Positions 23,476-33,929 of a DNA stretch of 64,000 bases are shown here, in pieces (within the stretch, counting starts at the first letter, position 1; each line of letters opens with the position of its first letter). The position numbers and the translations under genes were made by a program. The notes below the pieces were generated by a model that ran no database searches, had not been told where the DNA came from, and worked only from the letters and a program-made list of their open reading frames with translations. The stretch lies in NCBI GenBank assembly GCA_021234155.1, contig JAJEKV010000102.1:372001-436000 (forward strand), in the 5' to 3' direction. This DNA comes from Isoetes taiwanensis. Lineage: Eukaryota > Streptophyta > Lycopodiopsida > Isoetales > Isoetaceae.

Positions 23476-24060
23476 ATTTTCAAAAATCCTGCTAATCTGC
23501 TATTGAGGTAGTCAGAAAAGAAAAGGAAAAAATCATGTTGTAAGCATAGATTATGGAGTTCACCTTATTAAACTGAATAATGCGGGATGATGCCATGCCA
23601 TAACGGGCCAGCCTTATTTTTTAGCTCCACTAAAAATGTATAGCCATCTTTCAAAATGTGTCCAAATAATGAATTTGTTTGTGTCCGCAGAGCGGCCTGG
23701 AGCACTTGGCAAAATGAGATGTGAATTACCTTGAGGGCCAGACAAACCACGTAGATCACATGTATTTTGTATATAGGAAGCCAGAATACCTCTTCAAGTC
23801 CTTCCAGCTTCCATTGCAAGGGCCTATACCTAGCATGGTCAAAGTCAAGGGGTTTAGGGTCCCACCCACCTAACCTATCGTGGTACCACTGACCATGGCC
23901 TGGGCACCCCAGACATATGGCTCGTGAACACAGGGTGCTCGCTCCTTGCCACGCAACTTAATGTAGTTGCACGGGAGCGCTGTATATATCGACGCAGTCA
24001 TGTTATAGCCGGGCATATCCATAGTATATCCGTGTCTTTGACATGTTATAGCCACGCCAA
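23230..24060 (-). repeat. Inverted-duplicate arm A (PPR 5' end and upstream)
   Basis: About 830 bp including the PPR 5' coding part and its upstream sequence are repeated in opposite orientation at 31528-32360 with scattered differences. Shared landmarks include GTGGGACCCTAAACCCC (minus sense), ATACATGTGATCTACGTGG and the coding stretch around NNAYCLLQACENTKNLNSTR. Confidence 0.85.
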
Positions 24061-24379
24061 AAAATAAATAAACAGCGTTTTACTGGACTTCGGCGATTTT
24101 TTTGCCATTTAAGGCTGGCTATAACATGCCCACGCGTCGACATTTCAAATGATGGGTTGCAAGGCGTGATAAGTTCCCATGGTCATGCAACCGCTCTTTA
24201 TTTCGAAGTCACGGCTACAAATTGTCCATGTGCCCCTATTATCATTTATAAGCCGGTGTGCCTTCTTAAGTGTAACAACCCATAGGGCTTTTTTGAGTTA
24301 ACATGAATGCCCTCTTCCCTTATTTAACAACCATGGTAAAGTTTGAACCAGCATGAAATCAGAAAAACTCCGTGTATAT

Positions 24380-25037
24380 TTTCCCTGGTCGGATTTGGGC
24401 AGCAGATGGATGCAATGAAGAAGTTGATTGAAGGAAGATCAGTGGATGCTGCGTCCTTGATGAGAAAAACGAAGGATATGAAAGAGAAAAAGAAAACATT
24501 AATCTGATTTATGCAAGTTAGAGGGGGAGAGAAATACCTTGAATAGGCTTGTGCAAAGCAAGGATGCACAGATCAGCATTCAGTTAAACAAATTGATGAC
24601 TTCACCCTCGACAGGGTAGCCAACTGATTTTGCATATGGCCTTGGCCTCCCACTTTGAAGAGGAAAAATCTTGTTTTATTGAGGAAATAAATGGCTTAAA
24701 GATGCCAATTGAGAGTTTGACAAATGAATTGCATGGATTAGAGGCTGCCATCCATGAAATCAGCAGGAAATTGGAGCCAAATGATGCTAGTGAGAGGAGA
24801 ATAAAGGAAATGACATTATATTTAGAAAAATCCGATGTAATTTCCTTGCATTCTACTCCTCTACTTGCAACAGAAGCAAGGGCATCAACTTCTGGTCGTG
24901 TGAATACATGTAGCAATTGCAATGAGTGCCTCAACCCTATACTGCTGGTTTTACTATGTTGTGGACATCCCTACTGTCTACTTTGTCTATCATACAAGGT
25001 TTCCACAACAAACCAATGTATACATGAGTGTTTGTAA
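24380..25037 (+). pseudogene. Coiled-coil / RING-like fragment
   Basis: An open stretch at about 24394-24507 reads FGQQMDAMKKLIEGRSVDAA then a Lys-rich end. After an apparent intron or gap, 24630-25037 gives a charged coiled-coil-like region (FEEEKSCFIEEINGLKMPIE...) and CSNCNECLNPI...LLCCGHPYCLLCLSYK, a spacing that resembles a RING finger (C-x2-C ... CGH-x2-C-x2-C). RING proteins are commonly E3 ubiquitin ligases. The gene is incomplete at both ends and the exact family was not recognised. Confidence 0.5.
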
Positions 25038-25099
25038 TCAAGATCCTGTATCAAATTATGGGACTCTCTACTTAACAAGGTACTTTTAATTATGTTATC

Positions 25100-25404
25100 T
25101 TGACTAATTATGTTTTTTTTTACTATTCTGTTGTAGCAATTGCTTTGATTTGAACATGTGTGATTGTCATTATTATCTAGACATTTAGTTGCTTGTTAGG
25201 TAAAATTCCAAATTGGCATTCAGCTTTTACATGGATTATCTTATGTTGTTCTTAAAGTAAATGTATGTGAGGGTTAGTGTAATTTATGTAACCCTATGAT
25301 CACATTTATTTCATATTTTGTACATACTTTTTGTCATAAATACCTTATAAATTTGCAATAATTTTTGAGGGAGATTTTTCATACGTATTTATAAATTTGC
25401 GAAT
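25100..25404. other. AT-rich spacer
   Basis: No gene, repeat or signal recognised between the RING-like fragment and the copia leader. Confidence 0.4.
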
Positions 25405-25593
25405 TTATGTCAGCCTCAAAAATGCGCTTCTTCTGCGGTAAACGCCATTTCTTCGTGCTGCTAATCTCTGATTTACTTTGAATATTGCCTTCCGTATTCT
25501 TGATTCTCTACGTCGTGCGATTCGCTTATAGCACGCTAGATTCTTGATTTCTTGGCCATCGCTTGGATCGTGAGAAACCAAGCACTGATACCA

Positions 25594-25987
25594 TGAAATT
25601 AAATATAATGCATATGGCAGAAAAACAAAAACCTTATATATTCATATATAATTGAATAGATTATGGAATCATATATTCATGTATGAATATGAGAATACGT
25701 ATCTGTCTTGAGACAGTTGCAGACTGGAAGGGCTCCCCCGTAATTGTGCAATGCTTGAGTTGAATGTGTTTGAATATGGAAAATAAGGCGGTTTATGTAA
25801 GCGGTGAAAAGGGCATGTGAAAGGTCATGAGGGCATGTCTTATGGGAAAGGATATGGCTTTTTGAAAAGGTATGACTATTGGTCATGGATCAATGAGGTG
25901 GACACCTATGTGGCTTAGGGATAACGCGGGCAATAATGCGTTAGAATAGAGGCAAACGGATAACTCACGGAATCTATTCCATTAACA
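25594..25987 (-). repeat. Ty1/copia LTR (minus orientation)
   Basis: The 394-bp segment is homologous, inverted, to the LTR at 32361-32757. It starts TGTTAATGGAATAGATTCCG at 25987 and ends AATTTCA at 25594. On its upstream side lies the polypurine tract GGCTAAGGGGAG, which marks it as a 3' LTR. On its downstream side lies a tRNA-Met primer site (TGGTATCAGTGCTTGG, 25578-25593) plus about 190 bp of leader, which would mark a 5' LTR. Both sides are therefore internal sequence. Confidence 0.85.
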
Positions 25988-26930
25988 CTCCCCTTAGCCG
26001 ATGCCCACCGTCGGTTGTCTCTTTTATGTTGAGGCTTTGTCCGCATAGAATAAATTTGTGCGTTGGTAGAGGTTTTTAAGAAAATCCGCTACCATCTCTT
26101 GATGGGGCAATATTGAAGTTGAATCTTCTTCTCAATAATCTTTTTCATTACAAAGTGGTCTTGGATCTCAATATGTTTTGATCTAGCATTGATTCTTGGT
26201 TGTGTTGCCATCTTCGATGCAACTTGTGCTATCGGTCTTGATTAACACTTGGTCCTTGTGAAGGTATCATGATGTCTTCAAGGCACCGCACGCGACCATA
26301 TAGCTTCTTTTGTTGCTTGGCAAATAGCTATATATTACCTTCAAAGACTTGATAAGATAGATAGATAGTATTTTAACGTCACGCCACTAGGCAGCATCCA
26401 ACTGGACATGTGACCACACACCACACTACATTGCTTGGAAATTGTAGGTTGCTTTTTACTACACCAGGAGATGGTGCTTTTTCCAAGTTGAAAACAATAA
26501 TTTCAACATCACTTGCATAAGAAGCATCACTATATCCTGTAAGTATGAGCGAACCACCTTGTAGTGTAAGTCCAAAGTTAGGGGTTCCAGAAAGATAGCG
26601 AAGAATTCTCTTCACTGCAGCCCAATGCATATGTCCTGGATTACTCAAGAATTGACTCACAAAACTGACTGCATGAGCAATGTCAGGTCTTGTACATATA
26701 GCAGCATACATGAGACTGCCTACTGCACTTGCATAGGGCGTATTCTTCATGATCTCTTCTTCTTGAAAGTTTTGTGGACACATATTTTTGGATATCCATT
26801 GTACTTATTGGCTTACTCTTACCCATCTCAAATTTCTTCAAGAGGTCTTCAATATATTTTTGTTGACTGAGATGAATTGTCTTCTTTTTTCGATTTCTTA
26901 GGACTTGGATTCCTAAGCAGTATGCAATTT
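25988..26930 (-). pseudogene. pol: Ty1/copia RNase H and 3' end of pol
   Basis: From 26925 down the minus strand reads AYCLGIQVLRNRKK, TIHLSQQKYIEDLLKKFEMG, then YASAVGSLMYAAICTRPDIA, HWAAVKRILRYLSGTPNFGL and the RNase H start SDASYASD. This is the polymerase/RNase H junction of Ty1/copia. Frame changes occur near 26790 and 26470. The upstream part of the same gene is found at 35700-36329 in opposite orientation; the two abut at the same codon, with a LINE between them before an inversion. Confidence 0.85.
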
Positions 26931-28205
26931 TTTTTTTTTTTTTTTTTTTTTTTTGAAGGCAAGGTGAGGTTTAATATTCATAACTCAAAAATACATCATG
27001 TAGTATACCATGAGAGGCATACCGTAATAAAGATAAGCAATAAGTTCATTTGCATGCTTCTTACAAAATGAAGCATGACTATATAGATAGATAGATAGAT
27101 AGATAGTATTTTTACGTCATGCCACATTGGCAGCGTCCATGAGGACATATGACGGACCCCCAGAGACTTGAACACAAGATCTCTTAGTTGCTAACCCAAT
27201 GGACTAGCCAATAAACCGAACAAGGGGGAACTAATACATAGTCTCTAAAACTCATACATTATCGAAATGCATCAAACTGGGACTAATAGTTTAGAGCCTA
27301 TATGCTTACTGAGCATTAATCAGATCTTGCATAGTAAGATCTGTCCTTCTGCCCAAAATATTCAGTAGCAGATCGAGTTTGTCGGGTCTATAGTTTGTAA
27401 AGTCCAGCAGTACCAGCACATGAGCTTCTCTTTTCTGCTCCCATTTATGGTAAAGATTCATGAAGTACTGCCTAAAATTGTTGTGTCTCCAAGCCTCAGG
27501 TCTGTTGAGTACCTTTTTGATAACTGAGGCATGTATCATCTCCTGTTTCAGCTGACTTAACATGTCTTCTTGCTCACCCCGAGATAGTCTGGAGAATTCA
27601 TCATCCGAGTCATATGCAACTCCCATCTCCCTGTCTGCAGCACCAACTCTATTGAGTCTCCTGACTGCACCTATGCAACACAACATCAGAAATGGTTAGG
27701 TTCAGAATAAAGAAATCATATATCCCCTGGAATTTGCCAATGGCATGCCAGTCTTGATAGCAGCTACAGATAAGAAAGACATGAGATTCATCCTCAACCT
27801 CACCTGAGTTGCATAGTGTGCACAGTCGATCTTCCCTGGGAATATTTTGCCAGTGTCCAGTTTCAATCTTCAAGTTGTGAGAGCTAGTTCTATATTTTGT
27901 TGTAACTCTTCTCGCCCTTTTGGAAATATGGGATCTAATGTAATCCTGGTCAGAGTAGACTAACATGGGATTAACTTCGTTCTTGTAAAATGTAAATCTT
28001 GTCCCTTGTTTCTACCACATGTGATCCACAACTTTTGTTTCGCGAATGCCAACATCAGATCGGCCAATCTTGCTCTAATGTTCCATCTCTCGATACCATT
28101 CCATCAGGTCTCTATACCACCCCTTAAGGTTAGATTCTTCAGCCACAATACATGGTATTCTTGTACTATCAAGACTATCTAAATTGAATGGTCTGAAAAT
28201 GCCTT
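26931..28205 (-). mobile_element. LINE (non-LTR retrotransposon), 3' half with poly(A) tail
   Basis: Minus strand: an open stretch FRPFNLDSLDSTRIPCIVAE (about 28200-28090), then KYRTSSHNLKIETGHWQNIP, REDRLCTLCNSGEVEDESHV (a LINE C-terminal Cys motif) and a final frame to 27306 ending in TDLTMQDLINAQ. A 3' UTR and an A-run of about 28 bases (26931-26957) follow. Beyond the tail is AAATTGCATACT, which also precedes the LINE start at 36330. Its first bases repeat the end of the plus-strand LINE piece at 37410, so the two are halves of one insertion. Confidence 0.85.
27070..27240 (-). repeat. tRNA-like boxes and (CTAT)n tail, SINE-like module
   Basis: Minus strand: TGGCTAGTCCATTGGGTTAG resembles a pol III A box and TGTTCAAGTCTCTGG a B box. 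They are followed by ATGGACGCTGCC ... TGACGTAAAAATACTATC and a (CTAT)n run. The same tail occurs alone at 26349-26395. It could be a tRNA-derived SINE or part of the LINE 3' UTR. Confidence 0.45.
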
Positions 28206-29337
28206 CAAAAGCTCAGACAGTTTCTACATTATAACCGGTTATGATCTTAATGTATACCATTAAATTTGAGTATATGGTAAGACCAATGAACAAATTTAGA
28301 CCTTGAAGCTTCTAGAGAACATGCATACAAAAAAAATAGTAATAAGGACATAACTGTATATCTATTCAGATCTCTTGTAACTATCTATTTAGTGGAGGAG
28401 TTTAGGTGCAGATGGGGCAATTAATTCTAAGGATCTTGCCAGCAGATAGTCAATGCAATTTGAGGAGGCATATATTTTGCTTTGAGGCGGCATATGCTTT
28501 GCAATTTCGAACGGATCTCATAAGCAATACCAAAGAAACTGCACATGTTGGCACTGGAAAGCTAATTTTTAAGCAAAGCAAATTGAAAGCCATAGATTGG
28601 TAGCACTTACTCAAGTGATGGATTTGCAGCAGAGTTATCTGCTAGTCTTGAAGTTTAATGCCATCATGCTCTTTAGCATCACTGGAAAATCCTTCCTTTG
28701 TGCTTGCAATGCTGCGAAGACGTTTTTACTCTTCTCCATTGGAAGCATAAAGCAAGATGCATGCAACACAATCCCTAAAACCAAAATCATAGCTTCCAAA
28801 TGGGCATAGCTTTAGAATGAAATGCCATCCTGCAAATACAGATGTTGTGCGAGAACAACATCCTTACAAAAAATGAAATTACAATGGCAAAAAGGGATTA
28901 AGGTTCGTCACAAAAATGGAAATGAAATGTGTTACGGCTTTGTAGGTGGCCACTTGAATGATCTAACGATTCCATTAGCCAAAGATAGGTTAAAATGATA
29001 TATGCACGTCCGTGTTATGCCAAAGAACATTCATGCCATTGAAGAGTGTTTAGGCTCAACACATAAAAGCCATGAATAAAGATCTGAAGTAAATCCTCTC
29101 TATGAAAAAATATACAAAAATATTAATGGTTTTGGCTGGGAAAATGGCTACCTCAACATACATGTAGCATCTCTTGAGACCCTTCAAAACTGTATAAAAA
29201 GAATTGTCGATATGAAAAAAAAAATTTGATGTTCAGTCCGATCGCTCCAACAACAACTCGATTTCAATTTTGATGTAATACTACCACTCATAATCTGCAC
29301 AAAAATATTAGTATGTTTTACATAACATTTCCTCACT
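28206..29337. other. Non-coding spacer
   Basis: No gene or mobile element recognised. Short frames at 28406-28809 lack protein features. Confidence 0.4.
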
Positions 29338-30205
29338 GCAGGAGACAGGATTCTTGCCTCTTCAGAGGGTGGCCCTTGATCGTCACATTGTCTATTTTCA
29401 GAACGTGGGAAATATGGACGATGCTCATCTTCCTAAACTAGCTTACATCATGGCAATGGGGCCACAGCGCCTCAAGGCCTCTTTGGAGGAAAAGAGAGCT
29501 CAATGGATGGCTAGATGGAATGTGTGAGCAAAAGGTGCATACATGTGCAAACAGAGGCAGATTGCCATAGCTTGAGGTCTTGATTCATCAGCAAGCTTTG
29601 GGATGCCAGTGCCCTTGAATAGGTCAAGACAACACACTACCAGCGCCACATAAATCCCACATTGGAACGACGCACATTGGGCTACCCACTTGCCCATGAA
29701 AAGACGCAGACTCATTGCCTCCATTAGCACAGGGGCACATCATCTTCGAATTGAGACGGGCAGATGGATTCGTGAGCCACGTCAGGACAGGCTCTGTCAA
29801 TGCTGCCAAATAAGAGTCATTGAGGATGAATCTCATACCCTTCAAAGTTGCCCAGCATATGATCAAACCGACGCTATCTTTGAGTTGGTCAGGCACGGCG
29901 GTGCTACATGTGACATTGAGCACGGCATCTATACGGGTGCTAGGATCATACCTTCAGGAGGTCATGGACATGCGAGATCAGCTATGTCCTCGGGCACGCG
30001 CTTGATATGTACATACACATTTATTTCATAATGATATATACTTTATGCGGGTTTGACAACATTCTTATTATTGCCATGGTTTTCCCTCGAAAACCCTTGG
30101 CGAGGGTTTTTTAACGGGACAATAATAAGTTTGTCAAGGCTCGCCACGGGTCCCATAGGCGATTGGTCTCAATGGACGATAAAAACTATTCTTATTCTTA
30201 TTCTT
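29338..30205 (+). mobile_element. Truncated LINE of a second family
   Basis: A plus-strand frame ending at 29530 reads ETGFLPLQRVALDRHIVYFQ, then MDDAHLPKLAYIMAMGPQRL, typical of the region after the reverse transcriptase in plant LINEs. At 29690-29880 a further frame gives STGAHHLRIETGRWIREPRQ and DRLCQCCQIRVIEDESHTL, the C-terminal Cys motif. The 3' end has a short (ATTCTT)n run at about 30185. It is 5'-truncated and frame-broken. Confidence 0.75.
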
Positions 30206-30389
30206 CTGTCTGGCCCAAAGCACAAATGTTACCATACATGTTTCAAGACAATCTGAACATCACGTTATCAATTTGCAGATGCAAAGCTATGCAAAGCTGG
30301 TACAGTGCTATCTTCCGGTAATTTTATAATGAAGCAAAGCTATCTTCCGGCTTACTACCTTCCAAAGTCGGTTGTAGAAGCAAGACTAG

Positions 30390-30735
30390 AGAACAAAATC
30401 GAGACCTTCCAAGGTCGGTTTCAAAAAGCAAGATCGGGTTCTATAAGCAAGATCCACGAAGCAAGGTCAGCTCCAGAAGCAAGATCAGAGAAATAAGGTC
30501 GGATTTAGAAGCAAGATCAGAACACAAAACCCTGAAAAAAAAATCTTATTAAGTTAGTTTTTTAGCACCGTCTGACCAACTCAAGTACAAATAATCAAAT
30601 GAAACAGGATCGAAACCTTCCAAGGTCGGTTTCGTATAAGATCGGAGAAGTCAAGGTTGGCTCCAGAAGCAAGATCAGAACACAACACCCTGAGAAAAAA
30701 ATCTTGTAAGTTAGTTTTTTAGCACCATCCGACCA
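30390..30735. repeat. Direct repeat with GAAGCAAGATC motifs
   Basis: Two copies (about 30395-30565 and 30606-30735) share CCTTCCAAGGTCGGTTTC, CTCCAGAAGCAAGATCAGA and AAGTTAGTTTTTTAGCACC. The first copy also has additional short GAAGCAAGATC units. No coding sense recognised. Confidence 0.7.
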
Positions 30736-31080
30736 GCTGAAGCACAGAAGATCAAACGATGCCACCATCAAAGTCGACCAAAAACCATCTATACCTACAC
30801 AACATGAGATGGGTGCCAAAGGAGGCAGCTGAGCTGAAAATTTGTATAGAATGAACCCATCCCAATTTTTCCTGGCTCTAGATTTTCTCATTCAATGCTT
30901 GCGGCCCATTCAAATTTGCATTCAATTCAGTCAATTGGGATCAGGGGAAGTTGATACTGGGGGGGCTACAAGATGAAGGGAACACTGCATGCGGCGTTAC
31001 ATGCGGCATTCCTTGGCACAAATACCAAGATGCTCAAAAAATAAAAAAGAAGATAAGCAAATTTATAAGGTATTTATAAC

Positions 31081-31213
31081 AAACAAGGTGCCTGCGACGG
31101 AGGGTTGCCCTCCATGGCTGGAGGGTGAAGTGGCTTAAATCATTGTTCAAAGTCATGTTTTGACAATCAATTAAGATTGCTATACTTCTAGACAATAGAA
31201 TACTTGATACCAT
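31081..31213 (+). repeat. Dispersed repeat copy 1
   Basis: About 130 bp, including GGGTTGCCCTCCATGG and GAAGTGGCTTAAATCAT, recur in the same orientation at 39783-39911 with about 15 percent differences. Family unknown. Confidence 0.7.
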
Positions 31214-31527
31214 GACTTTATGGGAATTGGCCTGAAGAAATCTTGGTGCTCAGCATGGAAGAAGTATTGCAGAAGCATAAGAACAAGTGTGATAGAGCAG
31301 AGAATGGAAATACATGTTTTGTTAGCATAGAAATGAGAGAACTCCTTGAAGACCTTTGATCGGTTTTTTGTCACGGATAGCTTCAAACATCGTAGGAGCA
31401 GGTTTTGTAGAGGAATGAAACATTGATGCATAGCCTAACTCCAAACCTCGCAAGAAAAAGTGAAACTCAATGTTCGCAAACTCAAAGTGCAAGATGAATG
31501 CAACACACATACCAAAACCCCCAGGTA

Positions 31528-32360
31528 AACATATCAAAGACACGAATATACCATGGATATGCCCGTGGCTATAACATGAGTGCGTCCGATATATACAGCG
31601 CTCCCCGTGTAACTACATTATGTTGCGTGGCAAGGGGCGAGCACCCTGTGTTCACCGGCCATACATCTAGGGTGCCCATGCCCTGGTCAGTGGTTCTACG
31701 ATAGGTTAGATGGGTGGGACCCTAAACCCCCTTGACTTTGACCATGCTAGGTATAGGCCCTTGCATGCATAAATTGATAAATGGAAGTTGGAAGGACTGG
31801 AGAGGTATTCTGGTTTCCTATATACAAAATACATGTGATCTACGTGGTTTGTCTGGCCCCTCAAGGTAATTCACATCTCATTTTGCCAAGTGCTCCAGGC
31901 CGCTCTGCGGACACAAACAAATTCATTATTTGGACACATTTTGAAAGATGGTGGAGCTAAAAAATAAGGCTGGCCCGTTATGGCATGGCATCATCCCGCA
32001 TTATTCAGTTTAATAAGGTGAAGTCTATAATCTATGCTTACAACATGAATTTTTCTTTTTCTTTTTCTGACTAGGTCCTCAATAGCAGATTAACAGGATT
32101 TTTGAAAATTTAAGTCGGATTTATGGAGAACAAGGACTGCAAGAATTACTTGAAGCTGCAGAAGCTTTGGATGGGCAAGGAAATTGTATTACCAGAAATA
32201 ATGCTTATTGTCTTCTGCAAGCTTATGAGAACACAAAAAATCTCAACTCTACCAGGCGAGTTCAATTTCTTATCACTCCTATAGAACTCTGTTCGATTGC
32301 AGTATTGGGTGACCATCTCATTAGCTTGTTTTCATATCATGGGCATTTGGTTGAATCAAC
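31528..32360 (+). pseudogene. Inverted duplicate of the PPR 5' region
   Basis: This plus-strand copy of 23230-24060 includes the PPR start region (GEQGLQELLEAAEAL around 32130, CITRNNAYCLLQAYENTKNL) and ends abruptly at GTTGAATCAAC where a copia LTR starts. The uninterrupted copy continues past that point at about 23230. The fragment cannot make a PPR protein. Confidence 0.85.
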
Positions 32361-32757
32361 TGTTAACGGAATAGATTCCGTGAGTTATCCGCTGCCTCTA
32401 TTTCAACGCACATTATTGCCACGTCATCCCCTAAGCCACATAGGCGTGTCCACCTCATTGATCCATGATCAATAGTCATACCTTTTCCAAAAGCCATATC
32501 CTTTTCTATAAGACATGCCCTCATGACCTTTCACATGCCCTTTCACCTGCTTACATAAACTGTCTTATTTTCCATATTCAAACACATTCAACTCAAGCAT
32601 TGCACAATTACGGGGGAGCCCTTCTAGTCTGCAACTGTCTCAAGACAGATATGTATTCTCATATTCATACATGAATATATGATTCCATAATCTATTCAAT
32701 TATGTATGAATATATAAGGTTCTTGTTTTTTTGAAATATGCATCATATTTAATTTCA
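32361..32757 (+). repeat. Ty1/copia 5' LTR
   Basis: 397 bp, starts TGTTAACGGAATAGATTCCG and ends AATTTCA, directly followed by the tRNA-Met primer site TGGTATCAGAGCTTGG (32758-32773). It interrupts the duplicated PPR sequence. The 25594-25987 LTR is its homologue. The small frame at 32465-32674 is LTR sequence only. Confidence 0.9.
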
Positions 32758-33012
32758 TGGTATCAGAGCTTGGTTTCTCACGATCCAAGCGATGGCCAAG
32801 AAATCAAGAATTCAGCGTGCTATTTCTCGCATCAATAAGCGAATCGCACGATGTAGAGAATCAAGAATACGGAAGGCAATATTCAAAGTAAATCAGAGAT
32901 TAGCAGCACGAAGAAATAGCGTTTACCACAGAAGAAGCGCATTTTTGAGGCTGACAGAAATTCTCTGAATTTTTTTACCCCCCGATTGATTTTTTATAAT
33001 CAAATCATAATT

Positions 33013-33900
33013 ATGGCGGCTACTTTAACCGAGACACATCGTCTCATAGAGAGATTTGACGGCATCAGTTTCCATCACTGGAAACTTAAAATGAAGATGC
33101 TACCTTCTATAAAAAGATTTATGGAGGATGGTTGATGGTTCTGAAGTGTGACCAACTGCCCAAGAAGAGAAGGCCAAATGGGAGGCCCGAGATGGTAGAG
33201 CACTCGCTGCTATCATACTCAATCTGAAGGACAATGTGGTGACTCATGTCAGCAGCGCCAAAACGTCCAAAGAAGCTTGGGAACATCTAGTTGGTATGTA
33301 TGAACCTCAAGATGCATGCACCAAACTTTTTCTAAGAAAACGATTTTATAATAAAATCTCTCCAAATGGTGAAAATCAAAGCATGGCCGAATTCATCAAA
33401 GAATTCAAGAACTTTTGGAGCAACTCGTCGTAGTTAGCTCTCCAATTCAAGTTTCTGATGCAGTAATGACCCTTCTAGGAAGTTTTCCTCCTTCCTATGA
33501 TACTTTTATACAATCTATAGGCGCTCAAGCAATGGGAGGCTTGAGAACAGCCGCATAGTCTCTAATATCATGTCACCGCAATCCACCATAGCCATGCTTC
33601 TTCAAGAAGAAACTAGAAGAAAGTCATTGAACACTTCTAGTGATGGGGTTGTCGCTTTATACTCAAGCAACAAGCGGTCAAACTCACGGAGGCAAGCCCA
33701 AGTTTAAGGACCCAATTCCGCGATCCGGTTTGTCCTTCAATCATCAATCCTTCAACAAGGATGATGCAAGCAAAAGGCTTCAACAAGAAGCCCATGAATC
33801 ACAAATTATCATGCGGTTATTGCGGCAAACCAAACCATTATGCCAAAGATTGTTACACTCGACGAAGAAAAAGAGCGTAACAAGGCCAACGTGATCATCA
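33013..33900 (+). pseudogene. gag: Ty1/copia gag, frame-broken
   Basis: Starts MAATLTETHRLIERFDGISF, FHHWKLKMKML, the usual copia gag opening, and meets a TGA at 33133. It resumes in other frames with NVVTHVSSAKTSKEAWEHL, LFLRKRFYNKISPNGENQSM, a MTLLGSFPPSYDTFI stretch at about 33470, and the nucleocapsid CCHC knuckle CGYCGKPNHYAKDC at 33812-33853. At least three indels or stops prevent a full product. Confidence 0.9.
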
Positions 33901-33929
33901 ATGATCATCAAGAAAGGTTATGTGTCTCA

